Shown: positions 50,413-61,985 of the stretch, in pieces
Layout: the number at the start of each line of letters is the position of its first letter
Numbering within the stretch: position 1 is the first letter of the stretch
Assembly: GCA_013399895.1 (NCBI GenBank)
Contig: VXBA01005105.1
Coordinates: 56,052 to 120,051 of the forward strand
DNA length: 64,000 bases
Direction: 5' to 3'
Source: Serilophus lunatus
Lineage: Eukaryota; Chordata; Aves; Passeriformes; Eurylaimidae
Translations under genes and position numbers: made by a program
Notes under the pieces: model-generated
The model's input: only the letters and a program-made list of their open reading frames with translations
What the model was told of the DNA's origin: nothing
Database searches by the model: none

Positions 50413-51095
50413 GAAAAAGAAAAAGAAAAAGAAAAAGAAAAAGAAAAAGAAAAAGAAAAAGAAAAAGAAAAAGAAAAAGAAAAAGAAAAAGAAAAAGAAA
50501 AAGAAAAAGAAAAAGAAAAAGAAAAAGAAAAAGAAAAAGAAAAAGAAAAAGAAAAAGAAAAAGAAAAAGAAAAAGAAAAAGAAAAAGAAAAAGAAAAAGA
50601 AAAAGAAAAAGAAAAAGAAAAAGAAAAAGAAAAAGAAAAAGAAAAAGAAAAAGAAAAAGAAAAAGAAAAAGAAAAAGAAAAAGAAAAAGAAAAAGAAAAA
50701 GAAAAAGAAAAAGAAAAAGAAAAAGAAAAAGAAAAAGAAAAAGAAAAAGAAAAAGAAAAAGAAAAAGAAAAAGAAAAAGAAAAAGAAAAAGAAAAAGAAA
50801 AAGAAAAAGAAAAAGAAAAAGAAAAAGAAAAAGAAAAAGAAAAAGAAAAAGAAAAAGAAAAAGAAAAAGAAAAAGAAAAAGAAAAAGAAAAAGAAAAAGA
50901 AAAAGAAAAAGAAAAAGAAAAAGAAAAAGAAAAAGAAAAAGAAAAAGAAAAAGAAAAAGAAAAAGAAAAAGAAAAAGAAAAAGAAAAAGAAAAAGAAAAA
51001 GAAAAAGAAAAAGAAAAAGAAAAAGAAAAAGAAAAAGAAAAAGAAAAAGAAAAAGAAAAAGAAAAAGAAAAAGAAAAAGAAAAAGAAAAAGAAAA
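50413..51095. repeat. Perfect (GAAAAA)n hexanucleotide array, about 114 units
   Basis: 683 bases of GAAAAA without one interruption. All three plus frames and the minus frames are open only because the unit length is a multiple of three and contains no stop. The resulting Lys-only, Lys/Glu or Phe/Ser polypeptides (about 290-312 aa) are not proteins. The array is followed by a single N (51096) and then a GAAA array. Confidence 0.98.
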
Positions 51096-51096
51096 N

Positions 51097-51224
<128 letters not shown>

Positions 51225-51230
51225 AAAGAA

Positions 51231-54200
51231 CAGAGGGCTAAACATGAGATTAATATCTTCCAAAGCTAGAAATAATATCTAGGGTTTTTTATTTTAGCAG
51301 CCATCAATGTTTGAACATTCGGGCATACTCTTTTTGAAAGATTGTGTACATGTTATATATATATGTTCACCCTATATAATGCGATCTAATATGTGTTCGC
51401 ACACAAATATTCAAGTACAAAAAATTAATGAAACATTATCTAAGTATTTATATTCTACATATTATCTAGTTTCCTATGTATTCAAAGAAAACCAATTCTG
51501 TCAATAAGTTACAGGAACAAAGAAAAGATAGAAAAAAGATGCTGGGTAGACAATTTACAGATAGTCTATGAGTTCTCTGTATGAGAACACAGTACTTATA
51601 TATTTTTAAAAATATATCTTTATAGAGATATATCAACCAGAACTCTAAATAACACTAAGGATACCAGCAAACTTTAACTGCCTTCACTGCAACAAGCCAG
51701 GTGCAAACTTAAAATATGTTCTGGCTCTTCCTACCTTTTTGAATCACTCTCTGGGTCTCAGATGCTTATCTTGTACTTCAGATGCCTAAGAGCATTTTTG
51801 GATCTTGCTACTAGTATTTATTGCTTTCAATGGCACTTAAATGCTGTGGTGATTTTAAAAATCCCATTCATCTTCTATCTGTATTTTTAGGAAGCTTTTG
51901 CTTTTCAAACCCATCACGCAGCAAAAAATCTGAACGTGGATTAGCTGAATCACAGGCTGGTGAATCTAATCAATGATGTGGCCTTCCTCACTAATCATGC
52001 ATCTGCTAGTGTACATACAGTTAAATAAAAGTCTATTGCAAATGTCTGAGTCAGTACATACACTTACTTTCATACAGGCCAATGAACCAAAAGGTCAGTT
52101 GATGAAAGCAACTATTTTACAGTATATATCTCATTTTCACTTACAGATACCTTAATTTCTTTTTGATGTATAAAATTTTCCTTTTTGTATTTTTCCCATG
52201 GAATCTAGAATGTATGGAAATAGAGCATGCAGTTTTACGTTAGTGCAAAGGTACTGCTACTTTTAGGAAAATGTATTTAAAACACTCACATTAGGGTAAA
52301 AACCTTTTATGATGAAAAAATTATTATTTGCTGTACAGCTACTAATAACTAAAACAACAACAAGAGGGGTTTTTCTGTTAAAAAAATCCTTTTCTAGACA
52401 TGTTGAAGTCACATGTGAAATACTCATCTTTTAGATACAATGGTCCAAATCAAAAGCCAAAAAAAACACAGAAATCTCATAGAAGTGTGTTCCTATAAGG
52501 ATGATACAGGATATCCTTGTCAGAAAATTACTTCAGCTGTACTGCATTTGAATAGAAAAGGAAACAAGAAAACATTTATACACAAAACATATAAGAACAC
52601 TATGTACCGTATGAAATCTTGAAATCATAGTTTTCCATTAAAATTAGATTGCAAATGTTTATCTAATAGAAAAAATATTTGGAAGGAAAAAAAGCACTTT
52701 TAAATACTTGTGAAAATACCTATTTGGATGGAATTATTTCACATAAGAGAAAGGGGGTTTTACATTTTGTCTTTAAAATAATTTTGGTATTATTACTTAA
52801 GAATCATTATTTTCTAAATACAACTAATAAAATTGGAAAGACTGTAGTCCACTGTCTTCAAATACTTCTGCTACCGTTTTTAACATGATATACCACATCT
52901 AAAGAAATCTTGGAATATCTATGAACCTTTACCTAGTATTCTGTTCTTTTTTCTTTCTGAAACAAAGCGTAAAAGATAACTAGAAATCTTACTGGCCTGT
53001 CAAAAATTTTGTTGAAATTTTCATTATTAACCTACTCTGAGTTGCATGATCTGAAGACAATCAGTATAAAATGTAAGACTTTTTTTCTTCATTTGGGAAG
53101 TCACCAGATTGAAGCTACTGTTAGGTAACTTTATTCTAGTTTGCTTTACAATATCATTATCTTTTTTATTTTCACCTATTTACCTTTCTGCTTACTAAAT
53201 GGGAAAAACTACATTTCTTAAGAAACAAAGATAATAGACACATAATTATAAAATGAAAATAGAAATACGAAACAAAAGTAAGTAAATTACTTCAGAACAA
53301 TGAGTTATGGTGCTGCTGGCATCATACATTTAAGCAGCTGCTTAAATGTTTTAGTAAGTTTTTGAAAATATTTCTTTCGCATGAAAGGAAAATAACGAGA
53401 AAGATACTGAGATAAAATTGTACAGAATTGCTGACTTTGAATGGATTCTATTCCTGTTATTTCTTCCACAAGTCATGGCCATTTGCTAGTATCATTATCT
53501 CAGAGGTAAAACTAATTTGATTTTTCTAGTATAACTTACTTTTGTAGCTTGCAGTATGCCATGCTCCTGGACGTATGTGCAAGTAGGTTGTAGATATGTG
53601 TGCTCCAGCTTTACACAGACTTATGACATTACCTGTAAGCTGCTAATGCTCACACCAGTGAGAAAGCACACCATCATGCCAGTTACATCTCAAGGTCTCT
53701 ACATACTCATCCCCATGCCATCACTCAAGGAGTGCAGACTTTTCACAGTGTCTGATGGACGGGCTGGTCTGTCCAGCCAGCCTTGGCAGAGGACATGATG
53801 CCCTGGGGAGAGTGGCAGCACCAAAGATGTTCTTTCCTCTTTGACTCTGTTAAGTCATCTTGAAATCTTAAAGTGGAATGGAAATCTTTCAGGATTCAGA
53901 ATGTCAGGCATCAAAACCCCTAACAGTACAGCAATTGAAACACAATTTTCATTGCTTTTGCTGCTGTAGAGAGGCAAGTAAGACTTTATTTACACATGTG
54001 CAAGAAAAATAAAGTATGCACACATCATTTGAATAAAATGCTACTAATTTTGCTTTGCCACTTTTTTGACATTCAGCTCATTTCTACCTTGATCCTGAAC
54101 TAAATCCACCCACCTTAGTTCTTCGGTGACTCTGTTTTGCAGCATAATGTTCTTGACTAGTTAAGGTAGAAGCAGTAATAGGTTTCTTGTGGTCCTCACT

Positions 54201-55059
54201 TATTCTAGAGCTTCACAGTTTCTATGACAAAACATAGCCAGATAATCACCAGTCTCCAGATCCTCAATCATATTTTCAAGCCAAGTGGTCTCTTTTCTAT
54301 ACTAACTGCAGCCAGTGCATCATAAACAAACACTGAGAGGTGAGTCTCCTGAAAAAAAAACTAATCAGGTCTGATCAGATGGTCACTATTAGTGAATAAG
54401 ATTTTTTTCACATACTACTGCCATAGCTACAGAATGTGCTATCTTACAAACTTTGAATGTTTGTAAGGCTAGGTGGATTTGTTAAATGTTTTCCTTTTAA
54501 TCAGGTACTAAAATTAATTAAAATGATGCTTTTTTTTGTCTTCTTGCCTTCCTTTATTTTATCTTCTTCAACTGTGAGGGCTTTCATTGTCGTCATATGA
54601 AATGTTTGCATAGCTGGATACTTGTGGGCGAAATGTCAGCAGATAACTGTAATTTCTTTTATAATTCATTCTTAATATAGTAAGTATGTTAAAATGATTT
54701 TTTTAAAAAAGAACAATTTGCAAGGGTTTTTTTTTGTCATTTTTCAACCTTCCTATATAGGTATTCAAATCCCTTTAAGTTAATTTAAGGTCAAAGGATG
54801 AAAATATGAAAAACCAGAGCTGTCATAAACTCATACATATATATTGGAAATAATCCTGTTCTTATGAAAAAGTGGTATAAAAATGGTGGGTAATCACATC
54901 CCCATTGTTGTCCTCTTCAATGTAATTACAGATAAAAGGCAATGGATGCTATTTCAGTTCTGGTAGCTTTGTCCCTTATTTAATTTAATGTAGCCTACTG
55001 TGAGATACTGGATTAGATCTCACTGAATTTTACAGTTATTGGGTCAGAACAAACTGCGT
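51231..55059. other. AT-rich stretch without a recognisable gene
   Basis: No gene recognised. The frames at 51307-51507, 52440-52622, 52679-52888 and 53556-53798 lack recognisable domains. A slightly GC-richer patch at about 53550-53810 was examined and not identified. Confidence 0.55.
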
Positions 55060-55720
55060 GTGTGTTGGGATCGGGTGAGATCAGAATCCACATGGTCAGG
55101 CCTGCACCCTCCCGGCATCACAGAAGCCACATGTCCAGGTGCTTGAAGACCATATGGGGCATGTGTCAATCAAAAGGCCTGGCTGGTAGCCCATCCACAC
55201 CATGAGTCCTGAAAGTCCTGACCCAGCCTCTGGCTGGCTACACTGCCTCTCACTCTGGCCTGGGGCTACTGAATGGTCACTGAAACAGAGGTCCCACCTG
55301 GGGATGCATGGCCATGCTGACCAGACCGCATAAATGTGGAAGCACGTGGCTTCACTTGCTCTTTCTTTTCTCTGGCTGTCATCATGTAAAGTCCCGTTCA
55401 GTAGGACCCTTGGAGGCAACTATATTTCTCTTATTGTTATATCTTTCTTTTCTTCTTTTTCTATCCTTCTCTCTTCCTTTATTAATTTTGCTTCTCTTAA
55501 TCTCTTTTCTTTTTTCACTCTTTCTTAATCTCTTTTGGGTAACTTAAAACTGATGGGTTCCATTTTACTAAACAAGTGTGAGTTGCTTTGGCCTGGATAT
55601 TTTTGGTGAAATGCTTCTGCCTTGATTGTATGTTATCCTTGTGAAACTTTTGCCAAAATGTTTTATTTTCCCATTAAAAGAAATTTTCTTGGGAAAATAT
55701 GTGCAACATTCTGTCTTTAT
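55060..55720. other. Unclassified block, GC-rich then pyrimidine-rich
   Basis: 55075-55400 is GC-elevated (GGGATCGGGTGAGATC, CCTGCACCCTCCCGGC) and passes into a TTC/TCTT-rich tract (about 55425-55530), a composition profile like the LTR islands elsewhere. Terminal TG...CA ends with a duplication were not found, and the family was not recognised. The frames at 55096-55419 and 55308-55547 have no recognisable domain. Confidence 0.3.
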
Positions 55721-56887
55721 GTGACCTCAAGATATTAAAGAATTAAAAGGCTTTTCAAAAGTTTGGTGGGCAGACTTTAAAGCCTTAATTTTATTTTTTA
55801 AAAGTAATACTCACAGTTAAGCTTGTGACTTTGAGACTGGGGTCTTAGACCTACACCAAGCTATGTTTTTGAGAAGAAGCTTGTTTTCTATTAATTTGTC
55901 ATATATCTCCACTACTCATGCCCTCTCCCAATCTTCAGGTAGCTGGGCACAGAGATCTGCTCTGAACACGTAAAACAGTTATGAAAATATTACATGTTGA
56001 TGTGGGGTTATTTTTTTTTTGGGGGGGGGGGAGGTGAAGTTAGTGATTTTATTGAGTATCCACCTGGGTGATGGATAACTTTAACTTATGATCACAGTCA
56101 AGACTGATGTCTTGTTTTTATCTTCATGGCAGTATGTATTTGATTAAAAACCTAAAAATAGATTGCAACCTTTCCATGTTCAGATGATATTCTAAGTGCT
56201 ACATATAGTAATGCCATTGTGGTGTGATCAAGATATATAATATTTTTGTGTCTATCCAATCAATAGTTTCTATGACTGCAACCAAAAACTTGCTAGATTT
56301 TTGTCTTCTATACAATAGAAAATCAAAAAGAATTTGTAAAAAACAACTTTGCATGGGTGAACATGGGGTTTTTTTCTACATGGTAAAGTCATAAATTATA
56401 TTTGAAGAAGAAATCAGCAGATTTCCAAACAGCTTTTATGTGATGAGATCTTCACGCAGTAAAACTGCCTGATTCAAAATAGGATTTGAAAAGTATTGTT
56501 GTTACTTTTGTAGTATGGTTCACAAACTAAGTGAAAGGAGAGTATTTCTATTCATAACTCCAATTTGTATTGAAAATAATATAAGACTTTTATTTTTTTT
56601 TCTTTTTTGTCATTTTCTCAGAATCCTGATATATTCATGGCCTAAGACTTTACAGAGGATATTCAGTAGGAGAAAAAATGGTAATATTAAATAATTATAT
56701 AAAGAACTCTATCAATGGAAATCTCTCCAAGATTTTGTGCAAGGTTAGGGAAAAACATTTCATTTCTGTAAGTGCATCTAGGTCATATGTTTTGTTTATC
56801 CCTAAGGTCAAAGTTAAACATATTCACAATCAAGAGAGACAACACCTAAATATAATAACTTGGAAAAGATGTAAGATAATTTTAAGG
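55721..56887. other. AT-rich spacer
   Basis: No gene. It contains a T10-G11-A-GG tract at 56011-56034. Confidence 0.55.
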
Positions 56888-57143
56888 GGCAAGTCCAGAG
56901 GAAGGGCATGAATTTGATGAGAGGGGTAGAACATCTTTCCTATGAAGATGGGCTGAGAGTTGTTCAGCTTGAAGAAGAAAAGAGTCCAGTGAGACCTTAT
57001 AGCAGCCTTCCAGTACCTAAATGTGACCTCCAAGAAAGCTGGAGAGGGACTTTTGACAAGGACATGTAATAATAGGAGAAGAGAAAATGGCCTTAAAATT
57101 AAAGGAGGTTGGCCACTCTTATATGGAAGGAAGCACCCAAGAT
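56888..57143 (+). mobile_element. CR1 LINE, left part (interrupted copy)
   Basis: AAGTCCAGAGGAAGGGCATG, CTTTCCTATGAAGATGGGCT, GTTCAGCTTGAAGAAGAAAA, GAGACCTTATAGCAGCCTTC and CAGTACCTAAATGTGACC follow the CR1 3' region in plus orientation. After TTAAAGGAGGTTGG and a degenerate ATATGGAAGGAAG the match stops near 57143, where other DNA intervenes. It continues at 57815. Confidence 0.85.
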
Positions 57144-57160
57144 TCATAGATGCCTACAGC

Positions 57161-57811
57161 TGAAAAACAACACCAAAAGCCAAAACAGACAAAAAACACA
57201 AACAAACAAAAAACACAAAACAAACAAACAAACTCACAAAGTTTTATTAGCAAACTGCACACTTGGCATGGAAACTTTTGTTTTGCCCTCTCTAATAATG
57301 AGAGAAAGAAAAGAATAAAAGGAAAGAAGGAAGGAGAGACTGAAAGAGAGATCAGATAGGAAAGGAAAGAAGATCGCCAGTCATAGGTCCAGTGTTAATA
57401 CAGCTGGCAGGGTGTCCTGGGGCCATCCCCCATACTTTTGTGGAGATACCTTTTTATAGGTAAGTCTTCCCCACCCTTGGCAGAGATTTCTTACTCTTCA
57501 CATAAAAGAATTAGTGTGCACAGTCTGTTTTTCTGGACCTTTCTGGAAATGATATGGGGGGCTTTGAGTGTGTTTTGGCAGTCTTGATCCCCCTGTATTG
57601 GTTCTGCCTGCTCCTTGATCCCATTCCTAAATTTCTGCTGTTCTGTATTAGCCAGTTTTCATGGACCAGAACAGGGAAGGTTCCCTCAGAAAAGTGCTGC
57701 CCTGCCTACTCAGTTACATCCTGTTGTAACTTACCCAGGAATGGCCATCAATATTTGATGCATGGCAACACAGCAACTCCATACTGTCCAGATTTCTACC
57801 GACGGCAAACA
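57161..57811 (-). mobile_element. Probable ERV LTR inserted in the CR1
   Basis: About 0.65 kb of non-CR1 sequence separates the two CR1 halves. On the minus strand it can be read as starting TGTTTGCCGTCGG (right end), with TATAAAAA (57451-57458), AATAAA (57243-57248) and a TTTG-repeat before ...GTTTTTCA at the left. This is consistent with a minus-oriented LTR. I found no matching target duplication, so the exact ends are approximate and another insertion type cannot be excluded. Confidence 0.45.
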
Positions 57812-57814
57812 AAT

Positions 57815-57966
57815 CGTGGTTGCCCAGTCCCTAGGAGTGTTGAAGGCCAGATTGGATGGGACTTTGAGCAACCTGGTCTAGTGGAAGATGTCCGTGCCCA
57901 TGGCAGGGGAGTTTAAGTGATCTCTAAGGTCCCTTCCAACTCAACCTTTCTATAATTCTATGAATG
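57815..57966 (+). mobile_element. CR1 LINE, right part with 3' end
   Basis: GTGGTTGCCCAGTCCCTAGG, GAAGGCCAGATTGGATGGGA, CTTTGAGCAACCTGGTCTAG, TGGAAGATGTCCGTGCCCAT, GTGATCTCTAAGGTCCCTTC and CCTTTCTATAATTCTATGAA form the canonical CR1 terminus. It joins in order and orientation with the piece ending at 57143. About 60 bases of the consensus (the segment around the AAGAAATTCTTCA and GTGAGGCACTGGAACAG motifs) are missing at the junction. Confidence 0.9.
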
Positions 57967-60900
57967 TTTTAAGAGATATTAAGGCAGATATCTTAAGTGG
58001 CTTATGAAGATTCATAAGGGAGAAAATGATTGAGACCTCAGTGGTGACGTTCACCTGGGATGCATTAATTATAGATTTCCTGTCATTCAGGATTAATGTA
58101 CATCTACTCGTAATATTAAAAAGCAGCATATTGAACAAAGACAGAAAAAAGTGTATTCCTATGCTGAAGAAGGGGCAGCATAAGGCATAGCAGAACCTTA
58201 CTCTGCCTGTATTAGTTGCATTATTTTCCTTCCTCTAGCAAGGTATAACATACTGTCTTTTTTTAAGGTACTATGAGATAGATAATAGAAAAAGACAAAG
58301 ACTACTTAGCCATTTCCAATAATGAAAGAAAAAGCAAAGGTTCATTTGATAGAAATGTTCTTTTCCTGTTTTTACTTACTACCTAGGTGAAGCAACTAGC
58401 ATGTCACCATAAGTAGTACCTTATGTCTCACTTAATGAAGCAGACAGATAAAAACCAAACCAAACTTTGGCATATAACAAGGTAGATATTCATTCTGTCC
58501 ATTCTGCATCTCCATCTTTATTTGCTATCTTTTTTTTTTTTCAGAGTCTGGCTTCCTGAAAGATATTTCAGTAAAAAGAATTAAAATATGAACAGTTTTT
58601 CTCTCTGTCTGTGACATAGCCTCTTAAACTGACAAAAGCTAACATGTCTGTGGGAAAAGAATGCTCTTAATAAATTAAAATTTGTGCCTGCAGGTCAGAG
58701 GGACTCTTTCTCTCCCTGTACAAAATACAAGAATGATACAATGACTTTTCTCTGTGGGGCTTCTCTAACAACATTTCTAATGAAGAACAATATATTATAT
58801 ATCTGTAACAAAACACTAAACTGATTGCAGGTCTCAAACGTTTTTCCAAAAGTGTGATATTCACATGGCATGATACACTACAGATATTGAAACCACCCAC
58901 TTTAAGTTTTTGTGCAATTAAATTTTAATAGATTAGATGTCATTCATGAATTATCTTCTGCTCTTCTCTGGTAATTCATCTAATTGGCCTCAGTGATCAA
59001 CTCTGAGGTTTCTCATCTCCAGTGAATTTGTTCTGCCCAGGAGCGGAGTTTGCAAAAGGTATATCAATTCTGAACACTTTCCTCCAGTCACTCCAGGTTC
59101 TCAAGTAATTACAGGACTAGACAGGCATTTCAGGAAAAGACACCAAAAAACCTCATCATCCAGACAATTTTAAAAATATTACTTCTTTAAAGTTGCTAAT
59201 TAATTTCTACCTACTCATGAATGAATGTCTTTAAATTTTTTTCTCACCAGATTATTTTTCATCAAGTGATGTCCACAGCTAAAAGAATATAACCAGCTAT
59301 AATATTGAAGTTTGCATATGCTATTTATAATTGAAAACAGTGGATATACAGAGTTAACAGCAATAGTATATGACAATATTGCTAAAAGTATGGGTCAGTA
59401 GCACGTGAAAATCATACTAGTTTTTCAGTGGGATTTCTTTTTAAAATACTATTTTAAAAAGAGCAATATTAGGAAGAAAAAACTCTTGAAAGTGAAAGGC
59501 ATATGAATTGACAGAGAGAGCAAAATAATAATATAGAAAAACTTTTTCCTTTACCATTATTTTTATGGTATTGTAGATGTATGTGCATGGGTGGGTAAGG
59601 ATATATAGGTACAACTGGGTAGATTTTACAGGGTACCTATATAATTTGAAAAAAAGACTAATATATTTGTTTAGAAAGTTAAGTGCATCTAGGTTGAATT
59701 AAGTGCCATTTCAAAGTGTTTCCCCTCCTCAAAATTTGCTTGTTTTACTATTCTGAAACAGGGTGTTTTAATAGAAGTCTTTTCTCATGGTTCTCAGGGA
59801 AAAGGATTTTATTTCATCTGTGGTCTGATTACAAGCCACAGTACAGTTGTTCTCACCACAACTGCAATGCATCCACAGCTTTCTGTCAAACCATATAGTC
59901 AGCCACTTAACTCACGACAGTATCCCACTCTAGTGACTGTCTGATTAAGCTTCATGAGCCATCTCTCTAGAGAACTGACAGGAGCACCAGCAAGGAATCA
60001 TGAGGCCTAAGGTTCTCACTTAGCACCAGAGCTGCTCAGCAGAAGGAGGAGCAACTAACGTGATGTCACTCCATACCAGTTTTGTGCTCCACCATCTTTG
60101 CCACCTAGGTAGGGAATAGGCAGCACCAGGATGGGCAGTAGGAAGCCTTCACAAGAGGGAGAAAAAGGAAGAAAATTCTCTTTAAAGCTAGATTCAGAGA
60201 GCCTACAAAGCAAAGATGGATTGATAACCCTTTGATTATATTTCAATGTGACAGATCAGTCAAAAAGTAAGAATGTTAATCACAGAACCCTTACCAGCAT
60301 TTCATAGGGTGGGTTTATTGAACTAAAATTCAGTGCAAAATTGCAAAAATATGAAGGACAAGTATTTTTATGAAATGTTTTTGAGACTGTTTAAAATAAC
60401 AGTAAACAAGAAGCTTAGTGACTAGAGATAGAAAGAGTAATCAGAGCTGAGAAAGCTTGCAGGAAGGTGAAAGGAATTTTTTAAATTGGCAGTCTTTGTT
60501 CTCAGGAAAGACTTTAACCTCTGACATCTGTCCAAGTTGCAACACAGCAGGATGCAAGCAATAGAGATTTCTGGTGTGTGTCAGGGTTTCTTCCTGGTAC
60601 AAGTATCACGGTGATGCACAGCGGGAGTGGAGGTGTACTCTGAGCACTCTTAATTGCCCTCCTGAACATGTTTTTATTCCCTGTACATATGCATGTTTGT
60701 TTGCTGTGTGGAAATAAGTATAGGGAGTTCTTTTAAGTCTGTGAAAGAAAAATATTTCTCAACTTATAATTTCACAGTTTGTACTAAAATATGATTTTTT
60801 ATGGTTGCTGTCAATAGGAACAGAAAAGCGCACAAGTTCCACATTTTTCTAACATGGATATTGGTCAACTAGTTTAAAAAAATTACAGAATAGAGTAAAA

Positions 60901-61369
60901 CAATTACTAGATATTTGAGGACACAGGAATTCTATTTTCTACATATTGACTTCAACTAAAAAAAAGACTTGATTAATTTGTTCTTAATCGAGCAAGTTGC
61001 AAATGAACTTGTCTGGAGCTGCATTCGAATTTTCATAATATTTTTGAAAATGGAGTTTTCACAGTAGTCTATTGCAAACTGCGAGCTCATTGCAGGGACA
61101 GAGCAGTAACAATTTCTTTCCCCAGCTAAGCTGTTGCATTTCAGAGCTTCAGCATTTTAATTTATACTTGAACAGTTATCTAAAGACAAGAAAAGGTCCA
61201 TGTAGAACATCCACAAAAGTGATTCTAGAATAGTCCTTCCAGAATATCCACACATATTTAACAGGTTGATATCTGGATTTAAGTTCATTACCTGCATATG
61301 AGGAGAATACTCTGGAAGTTCTAGATCAAATCTAGGCCTTTAAATATCTTGGAAATTAAAATAGAAAAT
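57967..61369. other. AT-rich stretch without a recognisable gene
   Basis: Nothing coding is supported. The frames at 58667-58900, 59716-59898 and 60055-60246 lack recognisable domains. Confidence 0.55.
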
Positions 61370-61985
61370 TAAAATTTTCCTCAGGATGGGCTATCTCATG
61401 GAGGTAATGTTCTTCAGGAATAGACTGCTCTAGCATGCATCTCCTCTGAGGTCACAAGTCCTACCATCAAAACTGCTCCAGCAATGGCTTCTCTCTCCAC
61501 TGGGCCACAGGTCCTGACAGGAGCCTGCTACAGTGTGGGCTTCCCATGGGGTCACAAACTCTTTCAGGCATCCCAGTGTTCCACCACTGGCTTCCCCACA
61601 GACTGCAGGTCTGTTCCACTCTGGACTTTCATGAGCTGCAGTGGGACAGCCTGCCTCACCACAGCTGAAGGTAGAACCTCTCCTCTGATGCCTGGACCAT
61701 CTCCTTCCCCTCCCTCTTAAATGACCTTGGTGTCTACAGATTTGTCAGAGTTGTTTACCTCACATTCTCATTCTCCTGTCCTGGTTGCATTTTTTTCCCC
61801 TTGACTGTGTTATTGCACAGGAACCACCTCCCTCAGCAGTGGGTCCATCTTGGAGGTAGTTGTTATTGGCTCTGTCAGACATGGGAGAAACTAGTGGCTG
61901 TTTCTCAGATAAGGCACCCTTGTAAACCCCCCTGTCTAAAACCCTGCCATGGAAACTTAATATATTCCACCCTCTCCTCTATGAA
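61370..61985 (-). mobile_element. Avian ERV-derived interspersed repeat
   Basis: AGCAGTGGGTCCATCTTGG, TATTGGCTCTGTCAGACATG, CCTGCCATGGAAACTTAATA and the repeated CACAGG/CATGGGG/CTGCAGG modules at 61440-61680 correspond to a widely dispersed avian repeat that I recognise as ERV-related, reading on the minus strand. The plus-strand frame at 61484-61720 is a chance translation of this repeat. Boundaries are approximate, and I could not place terminal dinucleotides or a duplication. Confidence 0.55.
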
